A program made the position numbers and the translations under genes. Shown here one piece after another: positions 11,829 through 23,409 of a stretch of DNA of 64,000 nt. Origin of the DNA: Emydura subglobosa (lineage: Eukaryota; Chordata; Testudines; Chelidae); contig ML679956.1 in assembly GCA_007922225.1 (NCBI GenBank), positions 73,792,164 through 73,856,163 of the forward strand. Direction: 5' to 3'. A model generated the notes under the pieces. It searched no databases. It was not told where the DNA came from and saw nothing but the letters and a program-made list of their open reading frames with translations. Position 1 is the stretch's first letter. The number at the start of each line of letters is the position of its first letter.

Positions 11829-12868
11829 GTGAGTTCCAGTCTGGTATGGATGTGTCTAATGCTTTCCAGAGATTCCCTCTTACTACATGTGTGATCTGCC
11901 AGGTGTCACACAAGATATTGATGACAGCGGCTGACTAGAATATGATTTAGCAATTAAAGTTAAACTAGCTAGAATAAACATTATAAGAGCAATTCATTGT
12001 CATGCTTCAGGGCAAACTCTGATGACCAACCGAGGTCAGGAAGATGCTACCTTCCATACTACAATATCACACAGTGAGGTGTATTTATAGGACTGATCCA
12101 GAGCCCATTGAAGTCACTGGAAAGTGCAACATCGATAGACTGAATCCTCCCACTACCCCAAGAAAAAGACAGAAAAACTGAGGCACACAGTGATGCAAAC
12201 ATGCTGTTCAGAGGTGCGGAGCGCAGTCTGCCTTTCGTTGATTTCGTTGGGAGCTGCAGGTGCTCAGCTCCTCTGAATGTCAGGCCCTCAATGACTCATC
12301 TGAAGTTGCTTCGCAAGTCACCAGGGAAGCTAATTACTGGAAACCAGCAGCCAATTCTAGGACCCTGGCCCCATGGTGCAGTTTGGGGTGGAAGGGTAGG
12401 AAGGTGGCACAGAAACTGGCCAAACTGGGGGACATAGTGAAATCCTGCCTGTGTCCCCTCTGCCTGGCCATGTGTTCCATCCTCTGTGCCAGCAGAGCAT
12501 GACCGACACTGAGGTGCTTCTCTCCCGGTCCATTCAGATGGTTTTGTGGGCAGAATCTGCCAGTGGCACAATGCACAGTGACCCCACCAGAGGCTGGCAA
12601 TCCAGCTCACGCAGCAGCAGCAGGATCCTGCTGTCCAGCACCTCGCAAACAAATCAAATGGTTTGATGAAACCAGGGAGAGCGTTCAGGTCAGGGCTTTC
12701 ATTTTAGCCACTGGCTTCTCTAGTCCTGCCCCTTCTGCTGCAGAAGAGCCTCCCAATCATAAATGTGGGCCAGGGGGAGAATCCTTCACTCCCCTGCAGA
12801 ACTATGTTAACAGCAGATTGTGACTCTTGTTATTAACGACAAGGCAATTGGCCGTGTTTGGATTCAGG

Positions 12869-13000
12869 AATTCATAGGTTTTAGGGCCAGAAGGGACCAC
12901 TGCATCAGCTAGTCTGACATCCTGAATAGCACAGACAAGAAAATTTCACCCAGTTGCCCCTGGATCCTGACACTTGGGGAAATACTCAGACCCCTGTACA
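12869..13000 (-). mobile_element. CR1-like LINE 3' end, antisense, short
   Basis: The + strand reads ttcataggttttagggccag then aagggaccac, tagtctgacatcctg and catataccagc. The first part is the reverse complement of the 'ggtccctt..ggcc' 3' end of a CR1 subfamily that differs from the gatgacctc subfamily at 1-850. The same end recurs at 26848. Confidence 0.7.
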
Positions 13001-13054
13001 TATATACCAGCATTTCAGGCCATGCCCCCAGGCAGAATTACGACTTGGGCGACT

Positions 13055-13500
13055 GCCACAAACTCTGCTGCTTCTGGACCTTTGCAGCTGAGAAGAATCC
13101 ATCCCGGATGCGGGAGGGAAGCAACCCCGACCTGCATGGCTCCTCTGCCCTGCAACCCCTGCCTCAGCGGCAGAGCCCAGCTTCCTCCTTTTCCCTTCCC
13201 TAACCATCTTTCGCAGAAATCACCGGAGGCGAGATTGTCCGAGCTCTGACTCAGCGGCCCCCGGTTTGTGGTGCCCGGTTTGGCTTTGCTCAGTTTGTGA
13301 CTCCGATGAGGGGGCATGGAGAGAGCTGGGGCTACTCCCCAAAACCCCCTGGGTGCCAGCGGGAGGAGGAAGGCAGTGAGCGGGAGCAGCAGCTGGGCAC
13401 ATGGTGTGGCGTAAACTGTGTCGCGAATGAGGGGGGACGTAACTTATCTTGCCACTTTCCGCCTGCCCCACTTGGGAGCCAGGGGAGGACGGTGGCTCTA
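13055..13500. promoter_or_regulatory. CpG-richer intronic segment
   Basis: By eye this segment is GC-rich with many CpG dinucleotides (gcgggaggg, ggaggcgagattgtccgagc, gtcgcgaatg) compared with the AT-rich surroundings. No repeat is recognised in it. It could be an intronic promoter or an unmethylated regulatory island, but there is no direct evidence of function. Confidence 0.35.
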
Positions 13501-13501
13501 A

Positions 13502-13877
13502 GGGCACGTCTACATTGGAATTGGGAGGTCTGATTCCCAGCTGATGTCGATGTACCCGTGGTAGCGCCGTAGAGGCAAACAGCAGCGTAGCCGGGGTCCT
13601 GGGGCGGCCAGCCTGGACCACTGGGGCGGCATATCCACATTCGCTTTAATCTCACTGGTGCAGGTACGGCAACATCGCAGGCGTGGTGGTGTGGCACCTT
13701 GTGTTGCCTAGCAACCTGCGTATACACCCAGAATCCCCGGCGGGCTCGTACTCGGGGGGCCTGGCTCACCGCTGTTACCTGCGCTACCACCGTCACTTGC
13801 TCCAGCTCGATTAACGCGTGGGCGGCGCTGCTTACCCCTGCTGCAATCGCACCTTCCTTTGCCGTGCAGACGTCCCC
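13502..13877. mobile_element. Harbinger-like MITE, about 376 bp
   Basis: The ends gggcacgtctaca and, inverted, tgcagacgtcccc are bounded on both sides by TAA (13499-13501 and 13878-13880), the usual PIF/Harbinger target duplication. The interior has degraded inverted arms (gattcccagct near 13532, ccagctcgattaacgcg near 13803). There is no transposase, so it is non-autonomous. Confidence 0.78.
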
Positions 13878-14604
13878 TAAATGGGTTTGTTCCCTATTCT
13901 GCTCCTGGGGCCATGCAGCTGCCCCTGCCAGCCCTTACTCGGGACAGATTGTAAAGCCATAAACTAGACCTCTCTGATTCATCCAGCCTCATGTGGTGTG
14001 TATTTCAGACCCTTACTCGATCTGAGTACTCCGTTAGTCCACAACAACTCCTCTTGCAATCGGTGGGGCCATGGGCGGGGTAAGGCAACATTCAGCATCA
14101 CCAAACCTGGCCCTTCGTTCACAGTTATCAAGAGCATCATCTAAAAGACAGGCCCATTTCAGTTCTCGCTGCTCTGAAACTCCCAGCATGGGGGTACCCG
14201 TTTGCAGGTGCGGCTGGGGGCATTTGCAGAGTGTTTTCTTCTTTGATTGGTTCCTCTCCCTTCCACCCACCTCAGCCAACCCGTTCTTCAGCTGGGAGAA
14301 TTCATGGTGCCCTCATTAGTGGGTTAAAAAAATAAGGCTTATTAAAAGTGACAGCTACTGGAGAAATGTGCTGTTAGCTTGTTTCCTTTGGAAAACTGAA
14401 TAGCATAGAAAACATCTATGTGCTTGTCAGAGGCAGATGGGAGAAGGAAGAAATGCATTCTGACTGGTAAATAAAGCGAGAGGGAGGTGAGAGGTAGAAA
14501 CCTATGTATATCCTTAGACTTCCCATCCAAACAAAGCTACAGAACAAAATCGATTTCATGAGTAATCTTCTATCTAAGGAAATCTCTCTTCCCAGAGAGG
14601 CTGA

Positions 14605-14755
14605 GTGTAAGGTCATTGGGGCAGGGACTGAGTTAGAAGGGATAGGAGCAGTTTAGTTAGTCACTATTTTGTTCTGTGTTTGTACAGCGCCTAACACAGA
14701 AGGTTCCTGGTCCATGACTATGAGGTGCTACCACTATGCAAATAAAATAATGAGA
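14605..14755 (+). mobile_element. SINE 3' tail copy
   Basis: The block ggggcagggactg, tgtttgtacagcgcctaaca, tggtccatgactatgaggtg and ctaccactatgcaaataaaa is the tail also carried by the SINE at 57910. The head is missing or too diverged to see. Confidence 0.72.
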
Positions 14756-14929
14756 GCTACTCTATCATTCTCTATGGACCTGTTCCTTCCAAGCCATCCG
14801 CATGGGGTTTAAATCCTTACCCCGAGCAAATTAGTCCCATGGAAGTCAATGGGGGCTCTTCCTGCACGCTCCAGACCTCTTGTATTTGTTCATTCCTCCC
14901 TCACTTTGCCTCCCTGCTTCCAGATCTGC

Positions 14930-15370
14930 AGAGGAGTTGGCTCCCCATTCGGTCTTTAGCGCTCCCCTCAGCAAGCTGCAATATGTTCATAATGCTCACG
15001 CTGCCGCTGTAGCTACGGAGCCTGCAGATTAATGTTAACAATATTCCACAAAGCCGCCAGCCTGCGGACGCATTCGTGCCTTGGCACAGCAGATTCCCCC
15101 CCCTCCTAGGCGTTGTGTTTGCTATCGTTTTATTCTCCGCCGTATTGTATTTTTCTTCCCTCCACTGCTTTGTGGTGTCTATGAGTGCTCGGGAAGCCGT
15201 GGTCGTCTGGAGCTTTTCATGTTTATTTTATAGCCGCTCCATGATCGCTGGTTCCTTTTAAGTGTTTTCCATCTCTCAGGGGCTTTTATAAGAGAGAAAA
15301 AAAGGGCGGAATACTGACCTCACCCCCGCAGCCCCGGCCCCCCAAGTGCAAAGCCTGAATAAAAGGAGGT
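14930..15370. promoter_or_regulatory. Candidate conserved noncoding block
   Basis: No repeat landmark is visible across about 440 bp. The block is CpG-rich in part (gctcacgctgccgctg, ccgccagcctgcggacgcat) and contains a ttaatgttaacaat homeodomain/HNF1-like site and a ggcttttataagag TATA-like site. The position, a few kb into a long intron of a developmental receptor gene, would suit an enhancer. This is inference only. Confidence 0.3.
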
Positions 15371-15921
15371 TTGTACACAGATTTTGAGCAAGGGCCAGAA
15401 TCCTCCTCTTGTGGGCCATGGAGGGAGAGAACGTTACAGAGAAAAACAATGTAGGGGAATGAAGGGAATGAGGCAGGAGAGAAGAGGGGGGGAATATTTG
15501 TTAAGCTGTGTGAAGCATTGGAACCAGATTCTCTCCTACACTGCTATCTCCCTCATTTTCTGCCCTGTTCTCGCTCCCGTCCTAGAGTAGATTAGAAGAG
15601 CTCATAGGCGATCCCATATCTAGTCTATGAGAGTGGACAACAGCTCTCAATGGACTGACCACTAGCTGAGAATTAGCAACCTCTGGCCATGCCCCTTCTG
15701 CATCCAGCATTCTTCGTCCCATCCCCAACGCCTGGGAGTTAGCGGGGATGGCGTAGGAGTTGCCTGGATTGTCTACACAGCAACTGAAAGGTTCCCCCTG
15801 CCAGGGGAATACTCAGCAGGCCAGGTGCAGTTAGCATCTGGCCTCTTTGCGCAGCCAGCATTGGAACACATGGGCTGGAGCACATGAGAGAGTCTGGCCC
15901 CTGACTCCGGCTGCAAGACTT

Positions 15922-16030
15922 TTTAAAATATAAGGGCCAGATCCTGAGTCTTTTCCTCATGTAACCAGTTCCATTAACTGCAGTGGAAACCCTCATGTGA
16001 GTAGGGGTTTCAGTGTAGATCCCTTAGGAG
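15922..16030. repeat. Imperfect palindromic repeat
   Basis: Arms gggccagatcctgagtc..cctcatgta and, inverted, cctcatgtgagtaggggttt surround a centre near ccattaactgcagtgg. It belongs to the class described for 7903. Confidence 0.62.
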
Positions 16031-16261
16031 GTGATTTCAATAGGAGTTGATGATGCTCAGCCCTTTACTGGTTGGGGCCCTGGATTTAGTCATTACAGTG
16101 TCTGAAATACTGTTCCTTGGTCTGTTCTGCCCCCACAGTGCGCTGCATTCCGTCTTTGCAGGGCTCTGCCCTGTCTGCATGGACCGGCCATTCCAGGCAG
16201 GGATCTACACTCTGCCTGTAGTACAACAAACATGATACTTGCATTCCTGTATTGTTCTTCG

Positions 16262-16447
16262 TAACGAGATCTCAGAGTGCGTTATGACTGTTACATAGTA
16301 ACACCTAGCTCTTATGGGGAAACTGAGGCACAGAGCGGGAAAGTAACTTGACCAAGGTCACCCCAGCAGGCCCGTGGAATTGCTGAGAAGAGAATCCAGG
16401 TCTCCAGTCCAGTGCTTTATTCTCCAGGTCATACTGCCTCCCCACAA
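16262..16447 (-). mobile_element. MIR-type SINE, antisense
   Basis: The + strand shows ggggaaactgaggcacagag, aacttgaccaaggtcacccc, agaatccaggtctcc and a ctccaggtcatactgcc head, all reverse-complement MIR landmarks in the right order. Confidence 0.87.
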
Positions 16448-17615
16448 CCTCTCAACACCCCTCTGAGAGGCGTATGTTAGGGACAGAGTGATCACACCAC
16501 CTGATGACTATCACAAACAACTCTGCGCACAGCAAGTATTAAACAGCTCCACAACAGTTTATACCCCAACCAGTTGAAACCATCCAGTTGAAACCAGGAA
16601 TACCCCAACCAATTGAAACTTCAGGGTGGATTTTAGTAGCTGTAATATTTGGAGAATATACCACGACTTATATTCCTTCCCTTATCCAAAGTGCCATGGG
16701 GTCTTGCATGACCACAAAAAAGAGGCACATGTGACAGATGCCTAACGCACCTCTGGAATGCATCTGTTCACCACAGTGACGGGCACTGTATTAGAAGCTG
16801 AATAGAATAGGAAGTGGTCAGGACTCTGGTTTTAGGTCTCATTGTAAAATCACTCTTTAATTCTGGCTGCCCCAATGAACTCTTTTAACATGTGGCATGC
16901 TTTCCATCCCATCCCCACCTCCCACTGAAATATTTAAAGGGACAGCTGCATGTTTCCAACCCCAACAAGTATTTTCAACTGCTCTTCGTTGGGATAAACA
17001 TATGCAGCAATCTTCCCGCACGGGAGAACCATGTACACAAGAGCCCTGTTGTCATTTTTCACGTGATAGAGAAGAATAAAAGGTTGGGGGTGGGAGAAGA
17101 GAGCTGATTAGGTTTTGCTTTCCTAAATGAAGCAGGTGAGAGAGTTTCACAGATGTGTGCTTTGAAAACAAGCCCATCTGAATGGGAAGATGGAACCAGA
17201 CTGCTGTGTTTTACTGGCGAGGAAGAGTTTGCTCTAGTTTTTACTGAAATGCCTCATCAATCTCCTCTTCTTTGAATGCTTTTCGTATTGCCCTCGCCAG
17301 CACTGGGAAGAAGTTATTTCATTGTGCATGCACCTCCCTCATTGCTGCAGCTGGGTATGGGAATAACGCAGCTGTGGTCCTTCTCCTGCCACTTAGCTCC
17401 TACGGGGTGCTTTTGTGTTGTTGGATTTCTCTCCCCAGCAATGCAGAGGATCCGTTGACAATGCAATACGAGATTCAGAAGCATGGGGCAAGAGATTTGG
17501 GAAAAGAGTAGGTGCTCCAGACTTCATTCTTATGATTTGTACTGGATGGGATATAAACTCGCATGCTTTGGGCGTAAGCCACGGTCTAGCCACTTGGGTT
17601 GAAAAGAAACATTCC
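16448..17615. other. Stretch with no recognised gene or repeat
   Basis: Open frames of 60-85 codons occur but overlap each other and lack motifs. A short near-duplicate (accccaaccagttgaaac and accccaaccaattgaaac) lies at about 16560-16620. Confidence 0.4.
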
Positions 17616-17619
17616 ATAT

Positions 17620-17768
17620 GGACAGGTTATCCCGTAACTACCTCCTGGGGTTTTTATTGCACCTTTCTCTGATGCATCTGATGCTGACCACAGCTGGAGA
17701 CAGAATGCTGGACTAGATGGTCCGTAGGTCTGAGCCAAAGTGGCAAATCCTGTGTTCCTGTGGATTGC
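17620..17768 (+). mobile_element. CR1/L3-like 3' end fragment
   Basis: The landmark is a tgctggactagatggtcc block followed by ggtctgagccaaagtggcaa and tcctgtgttcctgtg. This is the 3' end of an older CR1-like subfamily, also seen in reverse at 18222 and 58705. Confidence 0.75.
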
Positions 17769-17769
17769 A

Positions 17770-18030
17770 TTAGCACCTAGTGACCCCAATCATTGTCAGA
17801 GTCCCATTTTGTGGTGTGCTGTAAGGCCACTCCTGTGTCAAATAGCCTACAGTCTAAATAGCCAAGACATGTAGTGTCACCATCCCTGTTTTACAGCTGG
17901 AGGACTGAGGCAGAGAGAAATGATCTGACTTGCCTAAGATTGCAGAGCATGTCTTTGGCAGTGAAATGGAACTAAACCCAGATGTCATGAGCCCCATGCC
18001 CTAACCACAAGACGATCCTTCCTCTCGATT
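17770..18030 (-). mobile_element. MIR-type SINE with long tail, antisense
   Basis: The + strand opens with the inverted tail (gcacctagtgaccccaatca), followed by a gttttacagctggaggactg block, gacttgcctaagattgcag, and finally the inverted head (atgccctaaccacaagac). It looks close to full length. Confidence 0.78.
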
Positions 18031-18221
18031 CACTAACCCTTTGGCCAATCGTCTTCCCTGGCACATGCTGTGCTGCCATTGTCCTAGCAATATGCCATTA
18101 CAAACCCGTGGGATGTATGAGTATTCTCTGAACACAAAAGGGACATTCTACCTGCACATATTTAGTCTGATCAGCAGTGAGAACAGATATATTCCACAGG
18201 GATGCACCAGGTGTGTTCCAT

Positions 18222-18410
18222 AAGAACATAGGAATTCCCATTCCGCATTCCACCGGTGGCCCATCTAGTCTACTAGCCTGTCTCCAACAGTGACCAGCAC
18301 CAGATGCTTCAGAGGAAGAGGCAATAATCTCCTGGAAGGAGAATTACGGAATAACCGTCACAGAGGAAGTTTCTTCTTACCCCCAGCAGCATCGCAGGTA
18401 CAGTCTGCTC
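18222..18410 (-). mobile_element. CR1/L3-like 3' end, antisense
   Basis: ataagaacataggaattccc, then ggcccatctagtc and tagcctgtctccaacagtg, are shared with the longer antisense copy at 58705. Confidence 0.78.
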
Positions 18411-18419
18411 GCACATTCA

Positions 18420-19105
18420 GCAGCACTCTAGTGGATAATATGGATAACATTTGATTTCCTCCCTCTCCACCTCTCAAATAAATCTAAGTGCTATTGTCCT
18501 ATGGACATTTACTGGGGTTTCATTTAATTGAGCTAGCAGAGGAAACAAAAGAAGTTGTATTTCAGTGGCTAATGGCCTGATACCACCATCTAATTGGAAA
18601 ATACAGGTGTGGAAAAGACTATTTTATATTGTAACATTTATTACACTACATCATGACCCATAGGTCTTGAACCTAGACCCTGATTGTTCATGGGAGCAGC
18701 CACATGCCAACCCTACACCTGGCAGTGGTTTACCTCACTTCCTGAATTCCAACCCTGCTGGGAGGCTCTGCCCCTGAGGTCCAGTTGGAAGCTTCCCAGA
18801 GCTGCTGATTGGCCAGCTGGTCTTACTTAAGCCAGCAGTAGCAACAGGCTGCAGTCCAAATAGCTGAGCTCTGCCCTGCTCTGGACTATGTGCCTTGTGC
18901 TTCTGGCTCTGGAATCCCATCCTGGCTTACCTCCTAGCATCTGACTTGAGGTTCCTGACCTCCAGTTTGTCTCATGCCCCTGACTCTGGTTTCCAACTTG
19001 TGTGTCTCCTGCTTCTGAGCTCCTGGTATCCTGACCCAGCTGACTCCTGTCTTGGGACTGCAGCCTCTTGCTCTGACTATCAGGTCTGGCTGTGACATAA
19101 CAATA
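18420..19105. other. Stretch with no recognised gene
   Basis: No domain-bearing open frame or supported repeat is seen. The part from 18700 to 19100 is richer in GC and in CTG/CCT triplets. Confidence 0.4.
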
Positions 19106-19107
19106 CT

Positions 19108-19300
19108 TACATGGTGCTTTCAAACAAACTGATTAAGACTTATGCTTTCTTGGGAGGTGGGTTATTATTATCCTCCCTTTACAGATGGGGGAAATGAAGT
19201 TAAACAATGTTTAAGTGACTTGGCCAAGGTCACACAATGGCAGGATTAGACTCTGGGAGTGTCTCGGACTCAGTAGACAAGCTCTTCTGGTTTTGGTTCT
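19108..19300 (-). mobile_element. MIR-type SINE, antisense
   Basis: atcctccctttacagatggg, a gtgacttggccaaggtcaca block and the gactctgggagtg region follow the antisense MIR order. The head is eroded. Confidence 0.83.
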
Positions 19301-19354
19301 GACCAGAAACAAGGGGCAAAGCTCTACCTTCTGCTGTGCAATTTATACACTATG

Positions 19355-19440
19355 GGACCAGATCTGCAGCTGGTATAAACTGGCATAGCTCCGTTAGTGG
19401 AGCTGTGTCAGTTTGCAGCCGTGGAGGATTTCACCCTAAA
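19355..19440. repeat. Imperfect palindromic repeat
   Basis: The arms gatctgcagctggtataaac and, inverted, gtttgcagccgtggagga-type sequence flank a ctccgttagtggag centre. This is one of the 'tagctcc..ggagct' hairpin repeats. Confidence 0.68.
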
Positions 19441-19551
19441 TAAAATATATTGATTTTATATATTGATATATCGCAATAAAATATATCAAGGCCTTGTGTG
19501 GCAATGTACAATCGCTGACTTCCGGGGTGTGCCGTGTATGCTGAGAAAGGA

Positions 19552-19905
19552 TTGCCTGCACTCAAGCTGCCATGAGCTGCAATTGTGAGGATCTTGGCAT
19601 GTAAGCAGGGTCAAGAAAGGTCAATACTTGGATGACAGACTTACAGTAAAACCTACGAGATGCAGGGAGGAGTGGTGATAACTCAGTGTTAGGAAGCCCG
19701 CATCAGGTGGAAGAGTTGTCTTTCAGATACGAGGTGAACTGGAGGGCCTGGCCTCTTACGGTAACCCCATGTCCCAGTGCACGATTTGAGAGAGAAAGGG
19801 TTAAGAGAGTTAAAGCTGATAGGCCAAATTCTAATTCTAAATTGGGAGGCTACATTCTGTCTTCTACCTACCCTTTTCCTTGCATACAGTCTTGCGTTGG
19901 TGAGT
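19552..19905 (+). mobile_element. 5S-rRNA-derived SINE (AmnSINE1-like)
   Basis: The segment 19588-19640 follows the 3' half of 5S rRNA with its internal pol III control region: aggatcttggcatgtaagca, gggtcaagaaagg, then tcaatacttggatgacagac. Downstream lie ttgtctttcagatacgaggt and taggccaaattctaattcta plus a tacattctgtctt block, which match the body of SINE3-class elements. AmnSINE1 combines a 5S head with a tRNA part and a Deu domain; I see the first and the body but cannot confirm the rest. A 189-codon open frame starts inside it and is not a gene. Confidence 0.75.
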
Positions 19906-20595
19906 TAAATGATCCCCATGCAAATAAACCTTGGTTTTATGAAGGTCCCAAAGGACGTCTGGAACCTTTGGAAAATAAGTTGGGGAGGTGTCAAATGGAA
20001 GTGGTATCAAAAAGCAACCACATAAAAATGCTCTTTTGTTACTCAAGAGATCTGCTCCCTGATGTATTCTGTGTCACAGCTGCTTTATTTTCTGACAAAA
20101 CTAAGTTTGTAGTACTTTTCAGTCCTGTTAGCCCTGCAGAGCCAACCAGAGCTATGGACAAGTTAGCTGGACTTTATTTTGACTCGTGCCTCGTCAACAG
20201 AATTGTTAACCAAATTCCAAGTGCAGAATCTCTTATTACGGGTGGTGGTACGTGAGCCAGAAACACTTCAATCATCATCATGGCAAATCCCAAAGGGACA
20301 TAGGTTCTTCGCAGATTGAGAACCACCCAGATGGATTTCTAGCAAGGCCCTTCAAATGGTCTGGCTGAATGTCCGTTTATGTCCATTGTTGGTAATCTTA
20401 TCGCGCTACCAAAGCTTTTGTTGATTGTGTGATTGCTGGCCATGTGATCACCAGCCCTGCAGTGCATTCCTTGGTGAGAATGCTTCATAATTCATTGGTC
20501 TTCCATCTGAGTAATAATTGGCAGCAAATACAAGCACAGACAAACCCTAGATTGGACTTGTAAATTGAACACATTGGATGAAGAGTCCTGAGATT
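19906..20595. other. Stretch after the 5S SINE, no gene recognised
   Basis: The open frame that begins in the SINE continues to 20255, but codon order and motifs match nothing I know. An atcatcatcatgg run lies near 20270. Confidence 0.35.
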
Positions 20596-20599
20596 GTCT

Positions 20600-20700
20600 T
20601 TTTGTTATGTGTTTATATGGCATCTAGTGTAATTGGGTCGTAATCCAGGACGGGGGCTCCTAGGTGCTACTGCAATACAAATAATTAGGAATAAGAATGT
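20600..20700 (+). mobile_element. SINE 3' tail copy
   Basis: The block tgtttatatggcatctagtg, gggggctcctaggtgctact and gcaatacaaataattagg is the same tail as at 14605 and 58385. Confidence 0.7.
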
Positions 20701-21685
20701 GTGAAAGCCCACAGTGTTATTTTGCAGAGTCTCTTTTGAGGCGATTTCTGCACTTTAAGAGGCACCTGCAATGAATAACAGGCATTCGGAGGTATTTTTT
20801 AGCAAGGAAGGTGCACAATTATTCCAAGACAAAATGTATCATTGACTAGTTTGTATGTCAGCAAGGATTACACAGGAGCAAAGAGAGGACAGTACATTAA
20901 CGCAGATGTTATTTATTATCTCTGATTGAGCAGGTAAAAGCAAAAGGGCTAAGGGAACAGGAGACACCGATGTATATGCTAATGATTCCTAAGGACAATA
21001 CAAATGTTGACCTTTTCAGAAATACCCTGGGCTTTTTCTTTTGTTCTGCATGCACAGTGTACGGGTACTGAGTGTAATGGAATTGTATAGATACAGGAAG
21101 ACAGATACTGAGAGAGTCATAGCAGTCCATGAGGTGCTGTATTACAATGGTTTTCGGTTCTCGACAAGTTCCTATATGGGGCCAGATTCCCTACTGTGGT
21201 ACGGCCCCTTTGTGCCACTCTGATGGCAAGAGGGAGCTGTACTCTGGCTGCAGATTGCCAGCTGGGAATTCTCCATGTAAAGAAGCCCTTTGCTGATTGT
21301 AACTGCGCTGTGTATCCATCCCTCTTCCCCATTGCACAGGGTGTGCGTTGGGGAGAGGGGTGGGTGGGGAGGAGGCATGGCAGAATTCCAGCAGCATGGG
21401 TTCCATCCAATGCTACTTCAGTGTTGAAGCTCAGATCCATTGCTAGACAGTTCTAGGGAGTCTCAGGGCTAGCATCAGCCCTAAGGAAGAAGGAACTGTA
21501 ACCAGCTGCCAGGGCTGGAGGTCTGGCTCAGGATAGAAGTTGGTTAATCATATTCAGAGTGAGTAGAGACTGGGGTGAATTAGTGGACTGAGCTCAATAC
21601 TGGAAGCTGAGCCGCTTGTTTTAGCAGCATGATTTCAGAATGGATGGCAGAGCTGATTATGGTGTGCGGGTTATTCTAAAATTAT
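20701..21685. other. Stretch with no recognised gene or repeat
   Basis: Several overlapping open frames of 60-107 codons occur on both strands near 21117-21456. None has a motif or splice context. Confidence 0.4.
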
Positions 21686-21689
21686 TGAC

Positions 21690-21775
21690 TGGATCACACA
21701 GCATAATGCCACCATGGTGTAAATGGGCATAGCTCTGTTGGAGTCAATAAATCTACTCCGATTAGTCTACATATG
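21690..21775. repeat. Imperfect palindromic repeat
   Basis: A catggtgtaaatgggcatag block and a tctgttggagtcaataaatc block follow the layout of the 19355 repeat, with a poorly kept second arm. Confidence 0.5.
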
Positions 21776-21779
21776 ACAT

Positions 21780-22525
21780 ATGTTACAGGAAAAATATCTT
21801 AGGACAGAACTATTTTTTTATTCCTTCAGCTCCAAAGCCGGGGAGGAAGGATACAAGTAGCCCCCATACATTTTTTTTAAGTTATTTAAAACATTTCTAA
21901 GGGCATTTTTCTGTAACATGACTGGTATCTACAGAGACCATTTTTCAAAAATCTGTTCAAAGATCCAAGATTAGTAATATGAACACCGACCAGTGACATT
22001 TTAAACCTCTGATCTTCATTGATCCAGCTTGGGGAGGAAATAAGAAAACATTGTGATACCTGCTTTTCAGTGTAAAATTGGCAGCTGTGAAATGCTTCTG
22101 TTTGGAATACTAGAAATCATTCCTGTAGAGGTAGATTTGTGAGCAGAGTGCACGGTGACAACACCAGTTACAGAATCAATCCTGAATCTGTTCAGTGCGC
22201 AGAGTTTCTCTTGTCTGCATTGTGGACTCTGTCCAGGAAGAATCAAGTCCTAAAATTGTGCAAACAAGCAAAAAGCAATTTGTTGCTGAAAACATTCTAG
22301 TTCATCACTCTGAAACATTCTGCATTTGCGTAAATAAAGCTGTTTATCCAGAGGTGTTATCAGTAGATTAATGGTGTGTGTATGTATAGAACCTGTAAGT
22401 TCTTGATAAACAGCTGAAATTACTATTCTCTATCTTGTCCATTTAAAGAGAGACACAGGTTTACATTCATTCTGCTCTTTTAATTCAACACCAGGTGACA
22501 GACCCTCCTCATCTCAGTTGGCAGA
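21780..22525. other. Stretch with no recognised gene or repeat
   Basis: AT-rich, without landmarks I can assign. Confidence 0.4.
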
Positions 22526-22527
22526 GA

Positions 22528-22708
22528 TATAATGCCCCAGTTCAGAAACACAGTTAATCATGTGGTTAGCTTTAAGCAGGTGTGTAAGTCCCATTGATTT
22601 CCATGGAATTTAAGCATGTGTTTAAACTTCCAGTGAAGTCAATGAGACTTGAGCACATTCTTGAATTTAACCACGATTGGAGGTTTTCCTGAACTGAGCC
22701 GAAAGCAC
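22528..22708. repeat. Long imperfect palindromic repeat
   Basis: The left arm (ccccagttcagaaacac, gtggttagctttaagcagg) and the right arm (cttgaatttaaccacgattgg, ttcctgaactgag) are inverted. They surround internal blocks cccattgatttccatgg and agtgaagtcaatgagact. At about 180 bp it is one of the larger members here. Confidence 0.72.
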
Positions 22709-23409
22709 CTGCATCCCTGTACATCAAGAGAAAGGTATTACTTTTGAAAGTTTTGTAGGATGCTATTCATTGTGATTCAAAAACGGTTTTAATTGGCATA
22801 CCATCTCTATCAATTAGTTATTAGACCTCAAAAGAAATGTTTTAATCAGTGGAAAGAGCCTTGCTTGTCAGTACTTCTTTTGGTGAATGTGGAGATAAAA
22901 TCTCATTATTAAAATCTCACTTTTTTTGTGAAGAATAACCCAGGACTATACAACTGAAGTGAGTATGGAGTGGTGTGTGGTGATATAAATTAGGGTGATA
23001 AACAGGAAAAACCAAAATCCCAAAACCAAAATTGGAAAACAGTTGAATCTTACAATTTGAAAACTCACTGCAAATCATTACCTGTTTTGAATTAGAGAGT
23101 ACAGTAAAATTCACCTTTGAGCCAAGGCACATGATGAGATTTCTGTACTATGCTGACCCTATTTTGGAAGCTTATGTTGGACTTAAATAGTACAAAGACC
23201 TTCTGCTGGCTCTCTGCACACAGCTTCATTTCCCCCAAGGTGAGCACCATTAATAAAAAAGCAAATGTGCTGCATCACCAAATGCACTGTGTCCATTTAT
23301 TTAGATCATTGCAGTTAACTTTTAATTATGAATGAGTATGACAATATAGTAGTAAACATTCAGTAACATACTTTTAAAGAAATGACACAGTCATAAATTA
23401 GACTTTGCT

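Noticed and set aside
13220..13796. Overlapping GC-rich open frames of 130-154 codons on the minus strand
   Set aside because: They overlap each other in different frames and partly lie in the MITE at 13502; high GC lowers stop frequency.
19686..20255. A 189-codon open frame, the longest in the window
   Set aside because: Its first third lies inside the 5S-derived SINE, it shows no domain, and it lacks splice or promoter context.
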